A DNA stretch of 35,963 nucleotides from Bacteroidales bacterium (GTDB taxonomy: Bacteria; Bacteroidota; Bacteroidia; Bacteroidales; JAIPAP01). The stretch is from contig JAIPAP010000036.1 in assembly GCA_021740045.1 (NCBI GenBank), forward strand, positions 1-35,963. The letters are read 5' to 3'. Positions 8,685 through 17,691 of the stretch are shown here, one piece after another; the first letter of the stretch is position 1, and the number at the start of each line of letters is the position of its first letter. The position numbers were made by a program, and so were the translations under genes. The notes beneath the pieces are model-generated. The model ran no database searches. It had not been told where the DNA came from and saw only the letters and a program-made list of their open reading frames with translations.

Positions 8685-9819
8685 ATTTAGCTGTTTTGCT
8701 GTTTTCATTCAAATATTCAACCATCAGGCGGGCAGCATGCTCCGAAGCTCCCTTTCCGCCTAATTTCTTTTTTAATAACTTATAATCATCGAGCATCTTA
8801 TTTCTAATCTGCCCGTTATGTAAAATTTTATCCAGTTCATGTGCCAGGTTATCGCTGGTAAATTCGTTTTGAATCAATTCCTTAATGATCTCCCTTTTCA
8901 TGATTAGATTCACCAGCGAAATATAATCAACTTTTACCAATCGCTTGGCAATTTGGTAAGAAACCCCGCTGCCTCGGTAACACACTACCTCAGGAACTTC
9001 CATTAAAGCTGTTTCCAGGGTGGCTGTTCCTGAGGTTACCAGGGCTGCTTCTGCATGAGATAACAAGGCATACGTTTGATCGATGATAATTTTGATGCCA
9101 TGCTCTTTGGTAATCTTATCATAGAAAGCTTTAGGTATTGACGACATACCGGCAATTACAAATTGATAGCCGGAAAACCGGTCAGCCACCTCGAGCATCA
9201 CGGCCAGCATGCCGGCAATTTCCTGCTTACGGCTACCCGGTAGCAAAGCCACTATGGGCTTTTCGGGTAGATCATTCTTTTTAAGAAATTCCTCGCGATC
9301 CGGGGGATGTATATCTTCTTCAATGGCATCGAGTAAGGGATGCCCCACAAAATCGACAGGAAAGTTATGTTTTGCATAAAATTCCTGTTCAAAAGGCAGG
9401 ATCACAAACATGCGTTCAACATATTTCTTGATCTTCTTCACACGGCTTTGTTTCCAGGCCCACACCTGTGGTGAGATGTAATAAAACACCCGGTAACCTG
9501 AGTTGTGGGCAAATTCGGCAATCCGGAGGTTAAAACCCGGATAATCAACCAAAATAATAACATCAGGTTCATAGCGCACAATATCATCCTTGCAGAAACG
9601 GATATTTCGAAGGATGGTACGCAGGTTCATCACCACTTCGGAAAATCCCATAAAAGCCAGGTCGCGGTAGTGTTTAACCAGCTCCTGACCTTGTGCCTGC
9701 ATCTTATCGCCACCCCAAAACCTGAACCGGGCCTCCGGGTCATGGCTTTTGATATGCTTCATAAGATTTGCGGCGTGAAGATCGCCCGATGCTTCACCTG
9801 CTATAATATAATATTTCAT
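8674..9819 (-). CDS. lpxB: Lipid-A-disaccharide synthase
   Basis: 381 residues, the usual length. Glycosyltransferase family 19: joins UDP-diacylglucosamine to lipid X to give the lipid A disaccharide at the inner face of the cytoplasmic membrane. Family signatures visible: IAGEASGDLHAANLM at the start, YYISPQVWAWKQSRVKKIKK in the middle, FVGHPLLDAI, ALLPGSRKQEI, and the late TSGTATLETAL donor-binding segment. No truncation. It lies 29 bp after the small membrane-protein gene and overlaps the TPR lipoprotein gene that follows. With surE it forms a neighbourhood I recognise from other Bacteroidota. Confidence 0.96.
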   Translation of the reverse strand: MKYYIIAGEASGDLHAANLMKHIKSHDPEARFRFWGGDKMQAQGQELVKHYRDLAFMGFSEVVMNLRTILRNIRFCKDDIVRYEPDVIILVDYPGFNLRIAEFAHNSGYRVFYYISPQVWAWKQSRVKKIKKYVERMFVILPFEQEFYAKHNFPVDFVGHPLLDAIEEDIHPPDREEFLKKNDLPEKPIVALLPGSRKQEIAGMLAVMLEVADRFSGYQFVIAGMSSIPKAFYDKITKEHGIKIIIDQTYALLSHAEAALVTSGTATLETALMEVPEVVCYRGSGVSYQIAKRLVKVDYISLVNLIMKREIIKELIQNEFTSDNLAHELDKILHNGQIRNKMLDDYKLLKKKLGGKGASEHAARLMVEYLNENSKTAKYET

Positions 9820-9848
9820 CCGTCAGCGTTCTGTCGCAGCAAGGCTTT

Positions 9849-10151
9849 TTACAACAAGCTCAATCCGCGGTTATGCACAAAAATAAAATAGAGTATGCCC
9901 AATACAAAGGTTACCAGTAATATTCCCCTTCCCGTTCTATCGAATTTAAGGCTTACCAGGTAATAGCGCATGGGCAGTAAATTGATAAAAACGCTCACCA
10001 GCAACAATTTATCATCATTGAGTATATTACCGCCTGCGACATCACTGATAAAAAGAAATCTCACCAGAAATATCAGGGCAATAATTATTATAGGTATGAG
10101 AATTCCTAAAATCCCACCAAGGAGAAATGAATCTTTTTTAAATATCGACAT
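9849..10151 (-). CDS. Small membrane protein between surE and lpxB
   Basis: 100 residues, function unknown. After MSIFKKDSF it has a long hydrophobic segment (about residues 10-34), a second (about 48-65) and a third near the C-terminus (about 76-92), with a positively charged loop (KFDRTGRG) between the last two. This predicts a three-helix inner-membrane protein. The start is 3 bp after the surE stop and its stop is 29 bp before lpxB, so it belongs to that transcription unit. A similarly placed small membrane protein occurs in related genomes, to my recollection. A link to lipid A or envelope assembly would be guesswork from position only. Confidence 0.75.
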   Translation of the reverse strand: MSIFKKDSFLLGGILGILIPIIIIALIFLVRFLFISDVAGGNILNDDKLLLVSVFINLLPMRYYLVSLKFDRTGRGILLVTFVLGILYFIFVHNRGLSLL

Positions 10152-10154
10152 AAA

Positions 10155-10934
10155 CTATTTGTCTTCACCGTTCAGGTTCCACTTTTTAAGGGTGTTGATC
10201 ACATGATGCGCCGTAAGGTCAAGCTGTACCGGCACTACCGATATGTAATTGTTGGCCAGGGCATGTTCATCGGTATCTTCTCCCTGATCCAGGTTTTTAA
10301 ACACTCCTGTAAGCCAGTAATAATCCTTTCTTCTCGGGTCAACGCGGCTTTCAAAGGTTTCATCCCAATATGCCTTGGCCTGCCGGCATACCTTAGTACC
10401 CTTGATTTCGCCACCGTTCACCGAAGGAATATTCACATTAAGGCAAATGCGTTCAGGCAAGCCGTTATTAACCACTTGTTCGATAATCCTCCTGATGTGT
10501 TTTTCAGCATGATTGAATTGGGCATCCATGGAATAATCGACCAGCGAAAAACCTATGGAAGGGATTCCTTCGGCTGCACTCTCAAGCACTGCCGCCATGG
10601 TCCCCGAATAAATCACATTGATAGAAGAATTGGAACCGTGATTGATCCCTGACACAAGCAGATCGGGGTTCCGTTCCAAGATGATCTTCTCGCCTGCTTT
10701 TACACAATCAACAGGGGTTCCGTTGCAAGCATATTCTTTATAACCTTCTTCTTCATGAATTTTCTCCAACCGTATGGGTGTTGATATGGTAATGGCGTGC
10801 GCCATACCCGATTGAGGCTTATCCGGTGCAACCACCACCACATCGCCATAATCGCGTACAATATTTATCAAATGACGCAAACCAGGCGCCATTATTCCAT
10901 CATCATTCGTAACCAGTATTGTGGGTCTTGTCAT
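10155..10934 (-). CDS. surE: 5'/3'-nucleotidase SurE
   Basis: 259 residues. SurE-family metal-dependent phosphatase acting on nucleoside monophosphates. Metal and active-site residues are visible: N10-D11-D12 in LVTNDDGI, S42 in DKPQSGMAHAIT, and N98 in SGINHGSN. CNGTPVDCVK is also a family hallmark. The C-terminal YISVVPVQLDLTAH segment is intact. First gene of the apparent surE - membrane protein - lpxB - TPR operon. The start is fixed by the conserved TRPTILVTNDDG N-terminus. The likely promoter is the TAATTTTG box at 10974-10967, back to back with that of the acyl-CoA ligase gene. Confidence 0.95.
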   Translation of the reverse strand: MTRPTILVTNDDGIMAPGLRHLINIVRDYGDVVVVAPDKPQSGMAHAITISTPIRLEKIHEEEGYKEYACNGTPVDCVKAGEKIILERNPDLLVSGINHGSNSSINVIYSGTMAAVLESAAEGIPSIGFSLVDYSMDAQFNHAEKHIRRIIEQVVNNGLPERICLNVNIPSVNGGEIKGTKVCRQAKAYWDETFESRVDPRRKDYYWLTGVFKNLDQGEDTDEHALANNYISVVPVQLDLTAHHVINTLKKWNLNGEDK

Positions 10935-10966
10935 AGTATAACCTTCTTCTTTTAAAAATGGAGGTG

Positions 10967-10974
10967 CAAAATTA
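10967..10974 (-). promoter_or_regulatory. Candidate -7 box for surE operon
   Basis: CAAAATTA on the plus strand reads TAATTTTG on the minus strand, matching TAnnTTTG; the surE ATG is about 33 bp downstream. No TTG was found at the usual -33 distance. It forms a mirror pair with 10983-10990. Confidence 0.4.
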
Positions 10975-10982
10975 CAAATAAT

Positions 10983-10990
10983 TAATTTTG
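10983..10990 (+). promoter_or_regulatory. Candidate -7 box for the acyl-CoA ligase gene
   Basis: TAATTTTG matches TAnnTTTG. The expected transcription start (about 10997) lies just upstream of the chosen ATG at 11024 and downstream of an in-frame TTG at 10988, which helps exclude the longer reading. No clear -33 TTG. Confidence 0.4.
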
Positions 10991-11023
10991 CCTTATCTTT
11001 ATGCTAAAACTAAGAAAATAAGA

Positions 11024-12934
11024 ATGACTAGCATTCCTCAATTTTTTGAAAAAAACGCAGCGCGTTACGCTCAAAATACCCTGATGTGGGAAAAGAAAGA
11101 TGGCAGCTATGAGGGTAAGACTTATGAAGAAATCCGGCAAATGGTCTACCGTTTTTCGGCCGGATTGATCGCAAATGGTGTTAAAAAGAATGATAAAATC
11201 GCCTTGCTTGCCGAAGGTCGCACTGAATGGCTGGTAAGCGAATTGGCCGTATTATACGCCGGAGCTACCTGTGTACCCTTGTCGGTTAAACTTGAAGAAG
11301 GCAGTGAGTTGATTTTCCGGCTAAAGCATTCGGAATGTCGCATGGTAATTGCCTCGGGCAGGCATGCCGGTAAAATCCGGAAAATCAGTCAAGAGCTTCC
11401 CGACCTGGAACAGATCATCCTGCTCGATCCACCGGCAGAGGGCGAAAATGAATTGGCATATCATGAAATTGTCGAGGAGGGTAAAAAGTTTCTGAAAGAT
11501 GCCCCGGATGATTTTGAAAATACCTGGCAGCGTGTTTCGCCCGAGGATTATGCCAACATCAGCTACACCTCAGGAACCACTTCCGATCCCAAAGGCATTT
11601 TGCTCAGCCACCGGAATTATACGGCCAATGTGGAGCAGGCAATCGGTTTGATGGATATTCCACAGGATTACAAAACCTTACTCATTCTTCCGTGGGATCA
11701 TTCCTTTGCCCATACAGCAGGTTTGTACAGTTTTATCGAGATGGGCGCCAGTATTGCCTGCATTGAGGTTGGTAAAAGCCAGCTCGAAACCCTTAAAAAT
11801 ATCCCTAAAAATATTAAGGAGATCAAACCCAACATAATTCTCAGTGTTCCTTCGCTGGCCAAGAATTTCCGCAAAAACATCGAGCGGGGGATCAGTCAGA
11901 AAGGAAAAACCATTGAAAAGCTATATCACCATGCTCTGAATATTGCTTATCAGCTAAATGGTGATGGGTATCAGCGCCATGATGGGTTCCAGTTGCATAA
12001 AAAGCTTCTGCTTAAATTATATGATCGTCTTATCTTTAAAAAAATACGTGATAATTTCGGGGGAGAACTAAAATTTTTCATTGGTGGCGGCGCTTTGCTC
12101 GATATTGAGTTGCAAAAGTATTTCTATGCCATTGGCATGCCCATGTACCAGGGATACGGCCTTTCGGAAGCCGCTCCCATTATTTCTTCCAATGCACCCC
12201 ATAAGCACAGGCTGGGATCATCGGGTTTCCTGGTGGAAAACCTCGACCTTAAGATCATGGATGAAAACGGGCATGAACTTCCCGAAGGAGAAAAGGGCGA
12301 GATTGTTATTCGCGGCGAAAATGTGATGAAGGGCTATTGGAAAAATGAAAAAGCCACTCATGAAACCATCAAGGATGGCTGGCTATACACCGGTGATATG
12401 GGTTATATGGGCAAAGACGGCTTTTTATATGTATTGGGGCGTTTTAAAAGCCTGCTTATTAGCAGCGATGGCGAAAAGTTCAGTCCCGAGGGAATAGAGG
12501 AAAGTTTAACCGAACATTCGCCTTATATCGATCAAATTATGCTTCACAACAACCAGGATCCGTATACCATCGCCCTGATCTATCCCAATATAGAAGCCAT
12601 TAAGAAATTGCTGGCAGATAAAGGTCTGGAAGCTTCCGATCAGCAAACCGCCGAAGCAGTGGTCAATGTTTTGCAGGAGGAGATCAACCGTTACCGCAAA
12701 GATGGCGAATTCGAAGGTGAATTCCCCGAGCGCTGGATGCCGGCTACCTTTGGTTTGCTTGAAGAGGGCTTCACACAGGAAAATAAATTAATGAACAGCA
12801 CCATAAAGATCGTCAGGGGCCGGATTAACGAACGTTATAAAGATTTGATCAAATATCTGTATTCACCCGAAGGAAAAAATGTGATAAACACCCGCAATCT
12901 TGAAGTAGCGGGAAAATTATTGGGCCATGAGTAA
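11024..12934 (+). CDS. AMP-dependent synthetase, long-chain acyl-CoA ligase type
   Basis: 636 residues. Adenylate-forming enzyme that activates a fatty acid with ATP and transfers it to CoA. The phosphate-binding loop YTSGTTSDPKG lies near residue 181. GYGLSEAAPIIS is the acyl-adenylate motif and YTGDMGYMGKDGFLYVLGR the hinge. KFSPEGIEE is where the catalytic lysine region is expected, in the form usual for FadD15-like Bacteroidota ligases. I chose ATG 11024 (MTSIPQFFEKN) over an in-frame TTG at 10988 because the promoter box overlaps the latter and family members begin with a similar T(x)IPxxFExN. The 3' end overlaps the serine hydrolase gene by 8 bp. Substrate chain length cannot be read from the sequence. 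Confidence 0.92.
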   Translation: MTSIPQFFEKNAARYAQNTLMWEKKDGSYEGKTYEEIRQMVYRFSAGLIANGVKKNDKIALLAEGRTEWLVSELAVLYAGATCVPLSVKLEEGSELIFRLKHSECRMVIASGRHAGKIRKISQELPDLEQIILLDPPAEGENELAYHEIVEEGKKFLKDAPDDFENTWQRVSPEDYANISYTSGTTSDPKGILLSHRNYTANVEQAIGLMDIPQDYKTLLILPWDHSFAHTAGLYSFIEMGASIACIEVGKSQLETLKNIPKNIKEIKPNIILSVPSLAKNFRKNIERGISQKGKTIEKLYHHALNIAYQLNGDGYQRHDGFQLHKKLLLKLYDRLIFKKIRDNFGGELKFFIGGGALLDIELQKYFYAIGMPMYQGYGLSEAAPIISSNAPHKHRLGSSGFLVENLDLKIMDENGHELPEGEKGEIVIRGENVMKGYWKNEKATHETIKDGWLYTGDMGYMGKDGFLYVLGRFKSLLISSDGEKFSPEGIEESLTEHSPYIDQIMLHNNQDPYTIALIYPNIEAIKKLLADKGLEASDQQTAEAVVNVLQEEINRYRKDGEFEGEFPERWMPATFGLLEEGFTQENKLMNSTIKIVRGRINERYKDLIKYLYSPEGKNVINTRNLEVAGKLLGHE

Positions 12935-14093
12935 ACGAGCAAAAATAGTTTTGGTATTCTTTTTCATCCTGGTTGTGATCCCGGGTCTTGTCCTGATCTT
13001 TTCACCCATATACCTGCGTAAGGCACTTTTTTATCAAAAGGCTGGCATACTGGATTATAAATTCTTCGATAACCGCACCATCAGGAAAGCGCAAAAGCCT
13101 GACCCGTGGCCGAAGTCGAAGGCTTATGGAAAACTCCGGATATCGGATGACTACATGAAAGCATTCAAAAGCCTGGAAACCAGCTCTTACCTGGTTATTC
13201 ACAATGATTCCATACTTTACGAAAAATACCTGTACGGATTCGACACCAACACCATTTCCAATGCTTTTTCGGCAACCAAGAGCATCGTATCGCTATTGGT
13301 GGGCATTGCCATCGATCACGGGTACATACAATCTGTTGACCAGCCTGTGGGTGATTTTATTCCCCGGTTTAAAGCAGGCATGAACCGGCAACTTACCATT
13401 AAACACCTGCTCACCATGAGCTCGGGCCTCAATTGGGATGAAAGCTATGAAAGCCCTTTTTCCGTCACCACCCAGGCTTATTATGGGGAAGACCTCAGGG
13501 ACCTGATCAAAGAAATGGAGGTGGTTGATCAACCGGGTGAATATTATAAGTACCAGAGTGGCAACACCCAACTGCTGGCCTTTATCCTTGAAAAAGCAAG
13601 CGGGAAATCCGTTTCGGAACTAACAGAAAAGTATTTATGGAAACCGATGGGTGCTACGCATAAAGCCTTATGGAGCCTCGATAAAAAGGACGGTATGGAA
13701 AAAGCTTATTGCTGTTTCAATGCCACGGCCAGGGATTTTGCCCGCATTGGGCAGTTGATTGTAAATGACGGGAAGTGGAATGGGCGGCAACTGATTTCAA
13801 AATCATACCTGGATCAGGCTCTGCAGCCGGCATCTTACCTTAAGGAGCCACTAAATAATAATCCTGTTGATTTTTATGGCTATCACTGGTGGATCATGCA
13901 ACGGCATGGTATGAAAATCCCTTATGCACGGGGTATCCTGGGACAATATATCATTCCGGTAAAAGAAAAGAATATGGTGATTGTGCGTTTGGGTAACAAG
14001 CGCAGCCCGGAGCGTGTCAATTACCACGTACCGGATGTGTTTACTTATTTGGATGCTGGAATGACGTTGCTGGAGAAGCAATCGGTTGATTAA
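12927..14093 (+). CDS. Serine hydrolase of the beta-lactamase (class C-like) family
   Basis: 388 residues. One N-terminal hydrophobic segment (about 7-27) suggests a membrane-anchored periplasmic protein. The catalytic Ser-x-x-Lys is S115-A-T-K118 in NAFSATKSIVSLLVG. HLLTMSSGLNWDE (about 160-172) is typical of the esterase/6-aminohexanoate-hydrolase branch, and Y209 in YKYQSGN is the likely second catalytic residue (a YxS form rather than the YxN of true class C enzymes). The C-terminal half is complete, with a YHWWIMQ segment. Known members are esterases, amidases or peptidases; beta-lactamase activity is unlikely. It overlaps the ligase gene by 8 bp, so translation is probably coupled; substrate unknown. 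Confidence 0.88.
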   Translation: MSKRAKIVLVFFFILVVIPGLVLIFSPIYLRKALFYQKAGILDYKFFDNRTIRKAQKPDPWPKSKAYGKLRISDDYMKAFKSLETSSYLVIHNDSILYEKYLYGFDTNTISNAFSATKSIVSLLVGIAIDHGYIQSVDQPVGDFIPRFKAGMNRQLTIKHLLTMSSGLNWDESYESPFSVTTQAYYGEDLRDLIKEMEVVDQPGEYYKYQSGNTQLLAFILEKASGKSVSELTEKYLWKPMGATHKALWSLDKKDGMEKAYCCFNATARDFARIGQLIVNDGKWNGRQLISKSYLDQALQPASYLKEPLNNNPVDFYGYHWWIMQRHGMKIPYARGILGQYIIPVKEKNMVIVRLGNKRSPERVNYHVPDVFTYLDAGMTLLEKQSVD

Positions 14094-14148
14094 ATGCCAT
14101 TTGACAGTTAGCCATTAACAACTCGATTGGCTTGTTTGTATAAGTCTT

Positions 14149-14754
14149 TCAGCGTTCTTCTTCATCCTCCACAAATGCCAGCAACTTATCAAATAATTGT
14201 TCCACGGGTAGCCCAACCACGTTGAAAAAGGAGCCTTCAATGCGGTCGATGCCCACGTAGCCAATCCATTCCTGTATACCATAAGCGCCGGCCTTATCAA
14301 AGGGTTTGAACTTTTTAAGGTAATAATCGATGACTTCATCGCTCAATTGCTTGAAATGAACTGTTGTTGATGCAAAAAAGGTCTTTTGCTTATCTTTCGA
14401 CCTGATGCAGACACCTGTTATTACTTCATGCTTATCACCCGAAAGCTGCTTTAGCATTTGATATGCGTGTTTGTAACCGGCCGGTTTGGCCAAATCGGAG
14501 TTTCTGTGCCAAACAACCGTATCGGCAGTTATTACAAGGGTTTGATCATCCAGATCTTCCTCATTGAATGCTCCGGCTTTTAACTCAGCAAGATAAACAG
14601 CAATCTGCTCTGCTTTAAGGTACTGCAGATAAGTTTCATCCACATTTACCGGTCTTACATCAAATTCAAGCCCAAGCTTTTTTAAAAGATATTGCCTCCT
14701 GGGTGAAGCCGATGCCAGTATGACCTTGAAATCCTTCAGTTTTTCTTTCAGCAC
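14149..14754 (-). CDS. maf: Maf-like nucleotide pyrophosphatase
   Basis: 201 residues, usual size. The Maf signature LASASPRR is at 13-20, with conserved DVRPVNVDET (about 32-41), ADTVV (77-81, catalytic Asp78) and the late GAYGIQ..G segment. Family members hydrolyse non-canonical or modified nucleoside triphosphates (dTTP/UTP type or m7GTP type) in the cytoplasm as a house-cleaning step. The subtype cannot be set with confidence here. The gene is 67 bp downstream of the MalY/PatB gene on the same strand and converges with the serine hydrolase gene, leaving a 55-bp spacer without an obvious terminator hairpin. Confidence 0.93.
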   Translation of the reverse strand: MLKEKLKDFKVILASASPRRQYLLKKLGLEFDVRPVNVDETYLQYLKAEQIAVYLAELKAGAFNEEDLDDQTLVITADTVVWHRNSDLAKPAGYKHAYQMLKQLSGDKHEVITGVCIRSKDKQKTFFASTTVHFKQLSDEVIDYYLKKFKPFDKAGAYGIQEWIGYVGIDRIEGSFFNVVGLPVEQLFDKLLAFVEDEEER

Positions 14755-14821
14755 GCTTTATGCAATTTCAATTGTTAAGTATTATTTCTGTTGATCTTCA
14801 CTCAAATAGTATAATAGCCTT

Positions 14822-15985
14822 TTATATTGCTTTCCGCAATTTCTCCATAGCCATTTCCACGGTACTCCTGGGGCAAGCAAAGTTAACGCGCTGAAACTGT
14901 TCACCCCCGGGCCCGAAGGTGGAACCATGGCTAAATCCAAGGCCGGCTTTGTGGATCATGAATTTTCTTAAACCCTCATCATTCAAGCCCAATCCTGAAC
15001 AATCGAGCCAAGCCAGGTAAGTGGCCTCCGGTTTCACCATTTTAATTTGTGGTATGTATGTTTGCAGAAACTCATCCATATAATCGACATTTGCCTGTAA
15101 GTACTCCAGTAATTGTTCCAGCCAGTCTTCCCCATGTCGGTATGCCGCTATCAATGCTTCGGTACCAAAAAGATTCCCGATATATAGATGATAATTTTCC
15201 AGCATCTGGTCATAGCGGTTTTTAAGCTTTTCATCCGGGATCACCACAAAAGAAGTAGTGAGGCCGGCAAGGTTGAATGTTTTGCTGGGCGCCATAACCG
15301 TTATGGTCCGCTCGGCCATCTTGGGGAAATGCTGAACAACAGGATAATACTTATTTCCCGGAAGGATCAGATCATTATGCAAATCATCGGAGATGAGGAA
15401 CAAATCGTTTTCAATACAGATCTCCGACAATTGCTTCAACTCCTCCTTCGTCCAGGAGCGCCCCACGGGATTATGGGGATTGCATAATATCAGCATACGG
15501 GTGCGTTTATCAATCTTAGCTTTCATGTCCTCAAAATCGATGCGGTAATGCCCATTTTCGTTCTTAAGCTGATTATAAACCAACTGCCGGCCATTGTCCT
15601 TTACTGCTCCGAAAAAAGGAAAATAAACCGGCGGCTGCACGATCACCTTATCACCAGGCTGGGTGTTGGCCAATAATGCCATGGTCACGGCAGGAACCGC
15701 CCCGGGACTATAGCCAATCCAGTTTTTCATTACCTGCCAGCCATGCCGCTTATCCAGCCATGAAATGATAGCCTTCTGAAATTCATCGGGGCGTATAGTG
15801 TAACCATATATTTCATGCTCAGCCCGTTTTTTCACGGCATCAGTAACAAAACCGGGCGTACGGAAATCCATATCGGCTACCCACATGGGCAGTACATCTT
15901 CCTTTCCGAAATAAGCCTTGCGTAAATCGTACTTCACCGTGTGAGTATTGCTTCTATCAATCTGTTCATCAAAATTGTAGGTCAT
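14822..15985 (-). CDS. MalY/PatB-type PLP-dependent lyase (cystathionine beta-lyase family)
   Basis: 387 residues. Fold-type I aminotransferase-like enzyme. The N-terminus DVLPMWVADMDF is the hallmark of the MalY/PatB branch. PLP contacts are D200 (LISDDLHNDL) and the Schiff-base lysine K235 in MAPSKTFNLAGL; CNPHNPVGRSW and the C-terminal RVNFACPRS arginine region are intact. Members cleave C-S bonds of cystathionine or related thioethers; some act as aminotransferases, so the substrate is open. Start fixed by the MTYNFDEQIDR N-terminus. It lies between the radical SAM gene (202 bp upstream) and maf. Confidence 0.93.
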   Translation of the reverse strand: MTYNFDEQIDRSNTHTVKYDLRKAYFGKEDVLPMWVADMDFRTPGFVTDAVKKRAEHEIYGYTIRPDEFQKAIISWLDKRHGWQVMKNWIGYSPGAVPAVTMALLANTQPGDKVIVQPPVYFPFFGAVKDNGRQLVYNQLKNENGHYRIDFEDMKAKIDKRTRMLILCNPHNPVGRSWTKEELKQLSEICIENDLFLISDDLHNDLILPGNKYYPVVQHFPKMAERTITVMAPSKTFNLAGLTTSFVVIPDEKLKNRYDQMLENYHLYIGNLFGTEALIAAYRHGEDWLEQLLEYLQANVDYMDEFLQTYIPQIKMVKPEATYLAWLDCSGLGLNDEGLRKFMIHKAGLGFSHGSTFGPGGEQFQRVNFACPRSTVEMAMEKLRKAI

Positions 15986-16187
15986 AGGTCTCCTGCTTCA
16001 TTCGGTTTGTAATACACTTCCTGTTGAAAAACAGCATTACACATTGCTTTGTTTCAACAACAGGCTGATGCAAGTATAAACAAATTCATGGAATGGTTTC
16101 AGAATAAAACCGGATGATGAAGGGTGCCCGAAATTGGTTTTACATTCTAAATAAAGCTAATGAAAGGCCTCATGCCATATCCCCGGC

Positions 16188-17204
16188 TTATTTGAGAACA
16201 ATCCCTTTTACCGGCGATTTACAATTGCTGCACTGTTTGTTTTCATTTATCCCGGTAAGGTTGGTATAATAACCGCTGCGTTCGATCAATTCATGACCGC
16301 AATCAGGACAATAGGTGTTGCTTTCTCCTTTTGAAGTATGCATATTACCCGGAAAAACATAGTTGAGATGTTGCCGGGCTATCTCATCGAGTTTCAGTAA
16401 TGTATCGACCGGGGTGCTGCGGATATTCAATTTATATACCGGGAAATAGCGTGAAATATGAAGCACCGTGTTTTCACCAACCTCGTTTTTAATCCATTTT
16501 ACTAACTCTTCAAATTCCTGTGCATCATCATTTAAGGTGGGGATGATCAGATTGGTGATCTCAATATGTTTATTTTCCTTAGCCAGGGTTTTTAAAGTTT
16601 CGAGCACCGGTTTGAGGGAAGAGCCTGTTTGCTTTTTATAAAAATCTTCGTGAAAGGCCTTTAAGTCCACCGCAAAGGCATCCATTACGGTTAATAACTG
16701 ATGAAGCGGCTCTTCTGTTATGAAACCATTGGTAACAATTACATTTTTCAACCCTTTATCCTTTGCCTGGCGGGCCATATCATACATGTACTCAAACCAG
16801 ACAATGGGTTCGTTGTAGGTGTATGCTAAACCTAAATTGTTCTTTTTAGCTGTGGCATTATCAACAACGGTTTGCGGTTTATATTTGCGGCTTTCCACAT
16901 AATCGGGTACACACGACTGGCTGATCTCAAAATTCTGGCAAAACTTACAACTCAAATTACAGCCATAACTCCCCACTGATAAAATAGTGCTTCCCGGATA
17001 GTAATGGTAAAGTGGTTTTTTCTCGATGGGATCGAAATTGAGGGCCGAAACCACGCCATAGGTTTCGGCATCGAGTTCGCCATTTACATTTTTCCGCACC
17101 CTGCAGATGCCCCGTTTTCCATCTTTGATTTTACAGTAATGCGGACATAAATGACAATTGAGTTGCTGATTCTCTAGCTTTTTATAAAAAGATGCTTCAT
17201 GCAT
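16188..17204 (-). CDS. AmmeMemoRadiSam-type radical SAM protein
   Basis: 338 residues. The radical SAM cluster motif is C82-x3-C86-x2-C89 in GCNLSCKFCQN. An N-terminal cysteine set (C17, C20, C24, C34 in CHLCPHYC...GIC) and a C-terminal zinc-ribbon-like pair of CxxC motifs (CPDCG and CSNC) flank the barrel. The text NEPIVWFEYMYD and HISRYFP matches the family called AmmeMemoRadiSam system radical SAM enzyme (also annotated as PflA-like), which is usually found with an AMMECR1-domain and a Memo-like protein. Neither partner is in this window. The reaction is not established. The neighbouring DksA-like gene ends 157 bp upstream on the same strand. Confidence 0.9.
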   Translation of the reverse strand: MHEASFYKKLENQQLNCHLCPHYCKIKDGKRGICRVRKNVNGELDAETYGVVSALNFDPIEKKPLYHYYPGSTILSVGSYGCNLSCKFCQNFEISQSCVPDYVESRKYKPQTVVDNATAKKNNLGLAYTYNEPIVWFEYMYDMARQAKDKGLKNVIVTNGFITEEPLHQLLTVMDAFAVDLKAFHEDFYKKQTGSSLKPVLETLKTLAKENKHIEITNLIIPTLNDDAQEFEELVKWIKNEVGENTVLHISRYFPVYKLNIRSTPVDTLLKLDEIARQHLNYVFPGNMHTSKGESNTYCPDCGHELIERSGYYTNLTGINENKQCSNCKSPVKGIVLK

Positions 17205-17361
17205 AAGTCTTTCTTATTTTCATTACACTTTTCGAAATTAAGATAAACAGTTAAAGATTCCAAGTATAGGTTGCACGAGCGTATCAATTTCACTATGAAC
17301 GCAAAAAGTCTGAAACCAATCATAAGAAATGAAGAAGCCAAATTCAGGAATTCACAAATAA

Positions 17362-17691
17362 TCAGGAGCAGCGGATACACTTTCCACTTTCAGGCACGAG
17401 CAATAATCTTCCCATGGGTATGTCATTGCCGCAACGCACACACTTGCCAAAATTGGCAGTATCCATATTTTGAAGAACATGATTTAGCCCGTTTAACTTG
17501 TTTCGTGCTTGTCGGAGGGCAGCTTCATTCACACTCCGGTTGTTGATGGCATCCATCCTGGAAACGCGCCCAATGGCATTTTCAGGAGCAATTGGTTGGG
17601 TTAGTTCCTCAAGTTCCGTTATATGCGAATTCAGCTTTTCAATTTTATCCTCTACCATTTGCCGGAATTTTTCCTTTTCTTCTTTAAGCAT
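17362..17691 (-). CDS. DksA/TraR-family zinc-finger protein
   Basis: 109 residues. A basic/acidic coiled-coil N-terminal half (residues 1-75) is followed by the C4 zinc finger C84-x2-C87-x17-C105-x2-C108 that ends the protein. This is the DksA/TraR architecture: members bind RNA polymerase through the secondary channel and alter promoter activity, often with ppGpp. It is shorter than E. coli DksA (151) and longer than TraR (73). Asp69/Asp72-like tip acids cannot be assigned safely. The ATG overlaps the 3' end of prfC by 8 bp, suggesting coupled expression from the prfC promoter. Confidence 0.88.
   Translation of the reverse strand: MLKEEKEKFRQMVEDKIEKLNSHITELEELTQPIAPENAIGRVSRMDAINNRSVNEAALRQARNKLNGLNHVLQNMDTANFGKCVRCGNDIPMGRLLLVPESGKCIRCS

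Noticed and set aside
16023-16058. GTTGAAA/TTTCAAC hairpin between the radical SAM and MalY/PatB genes
   Set aside because: Seven-bp arms, long loop and no T run; too weak to call a terminator.
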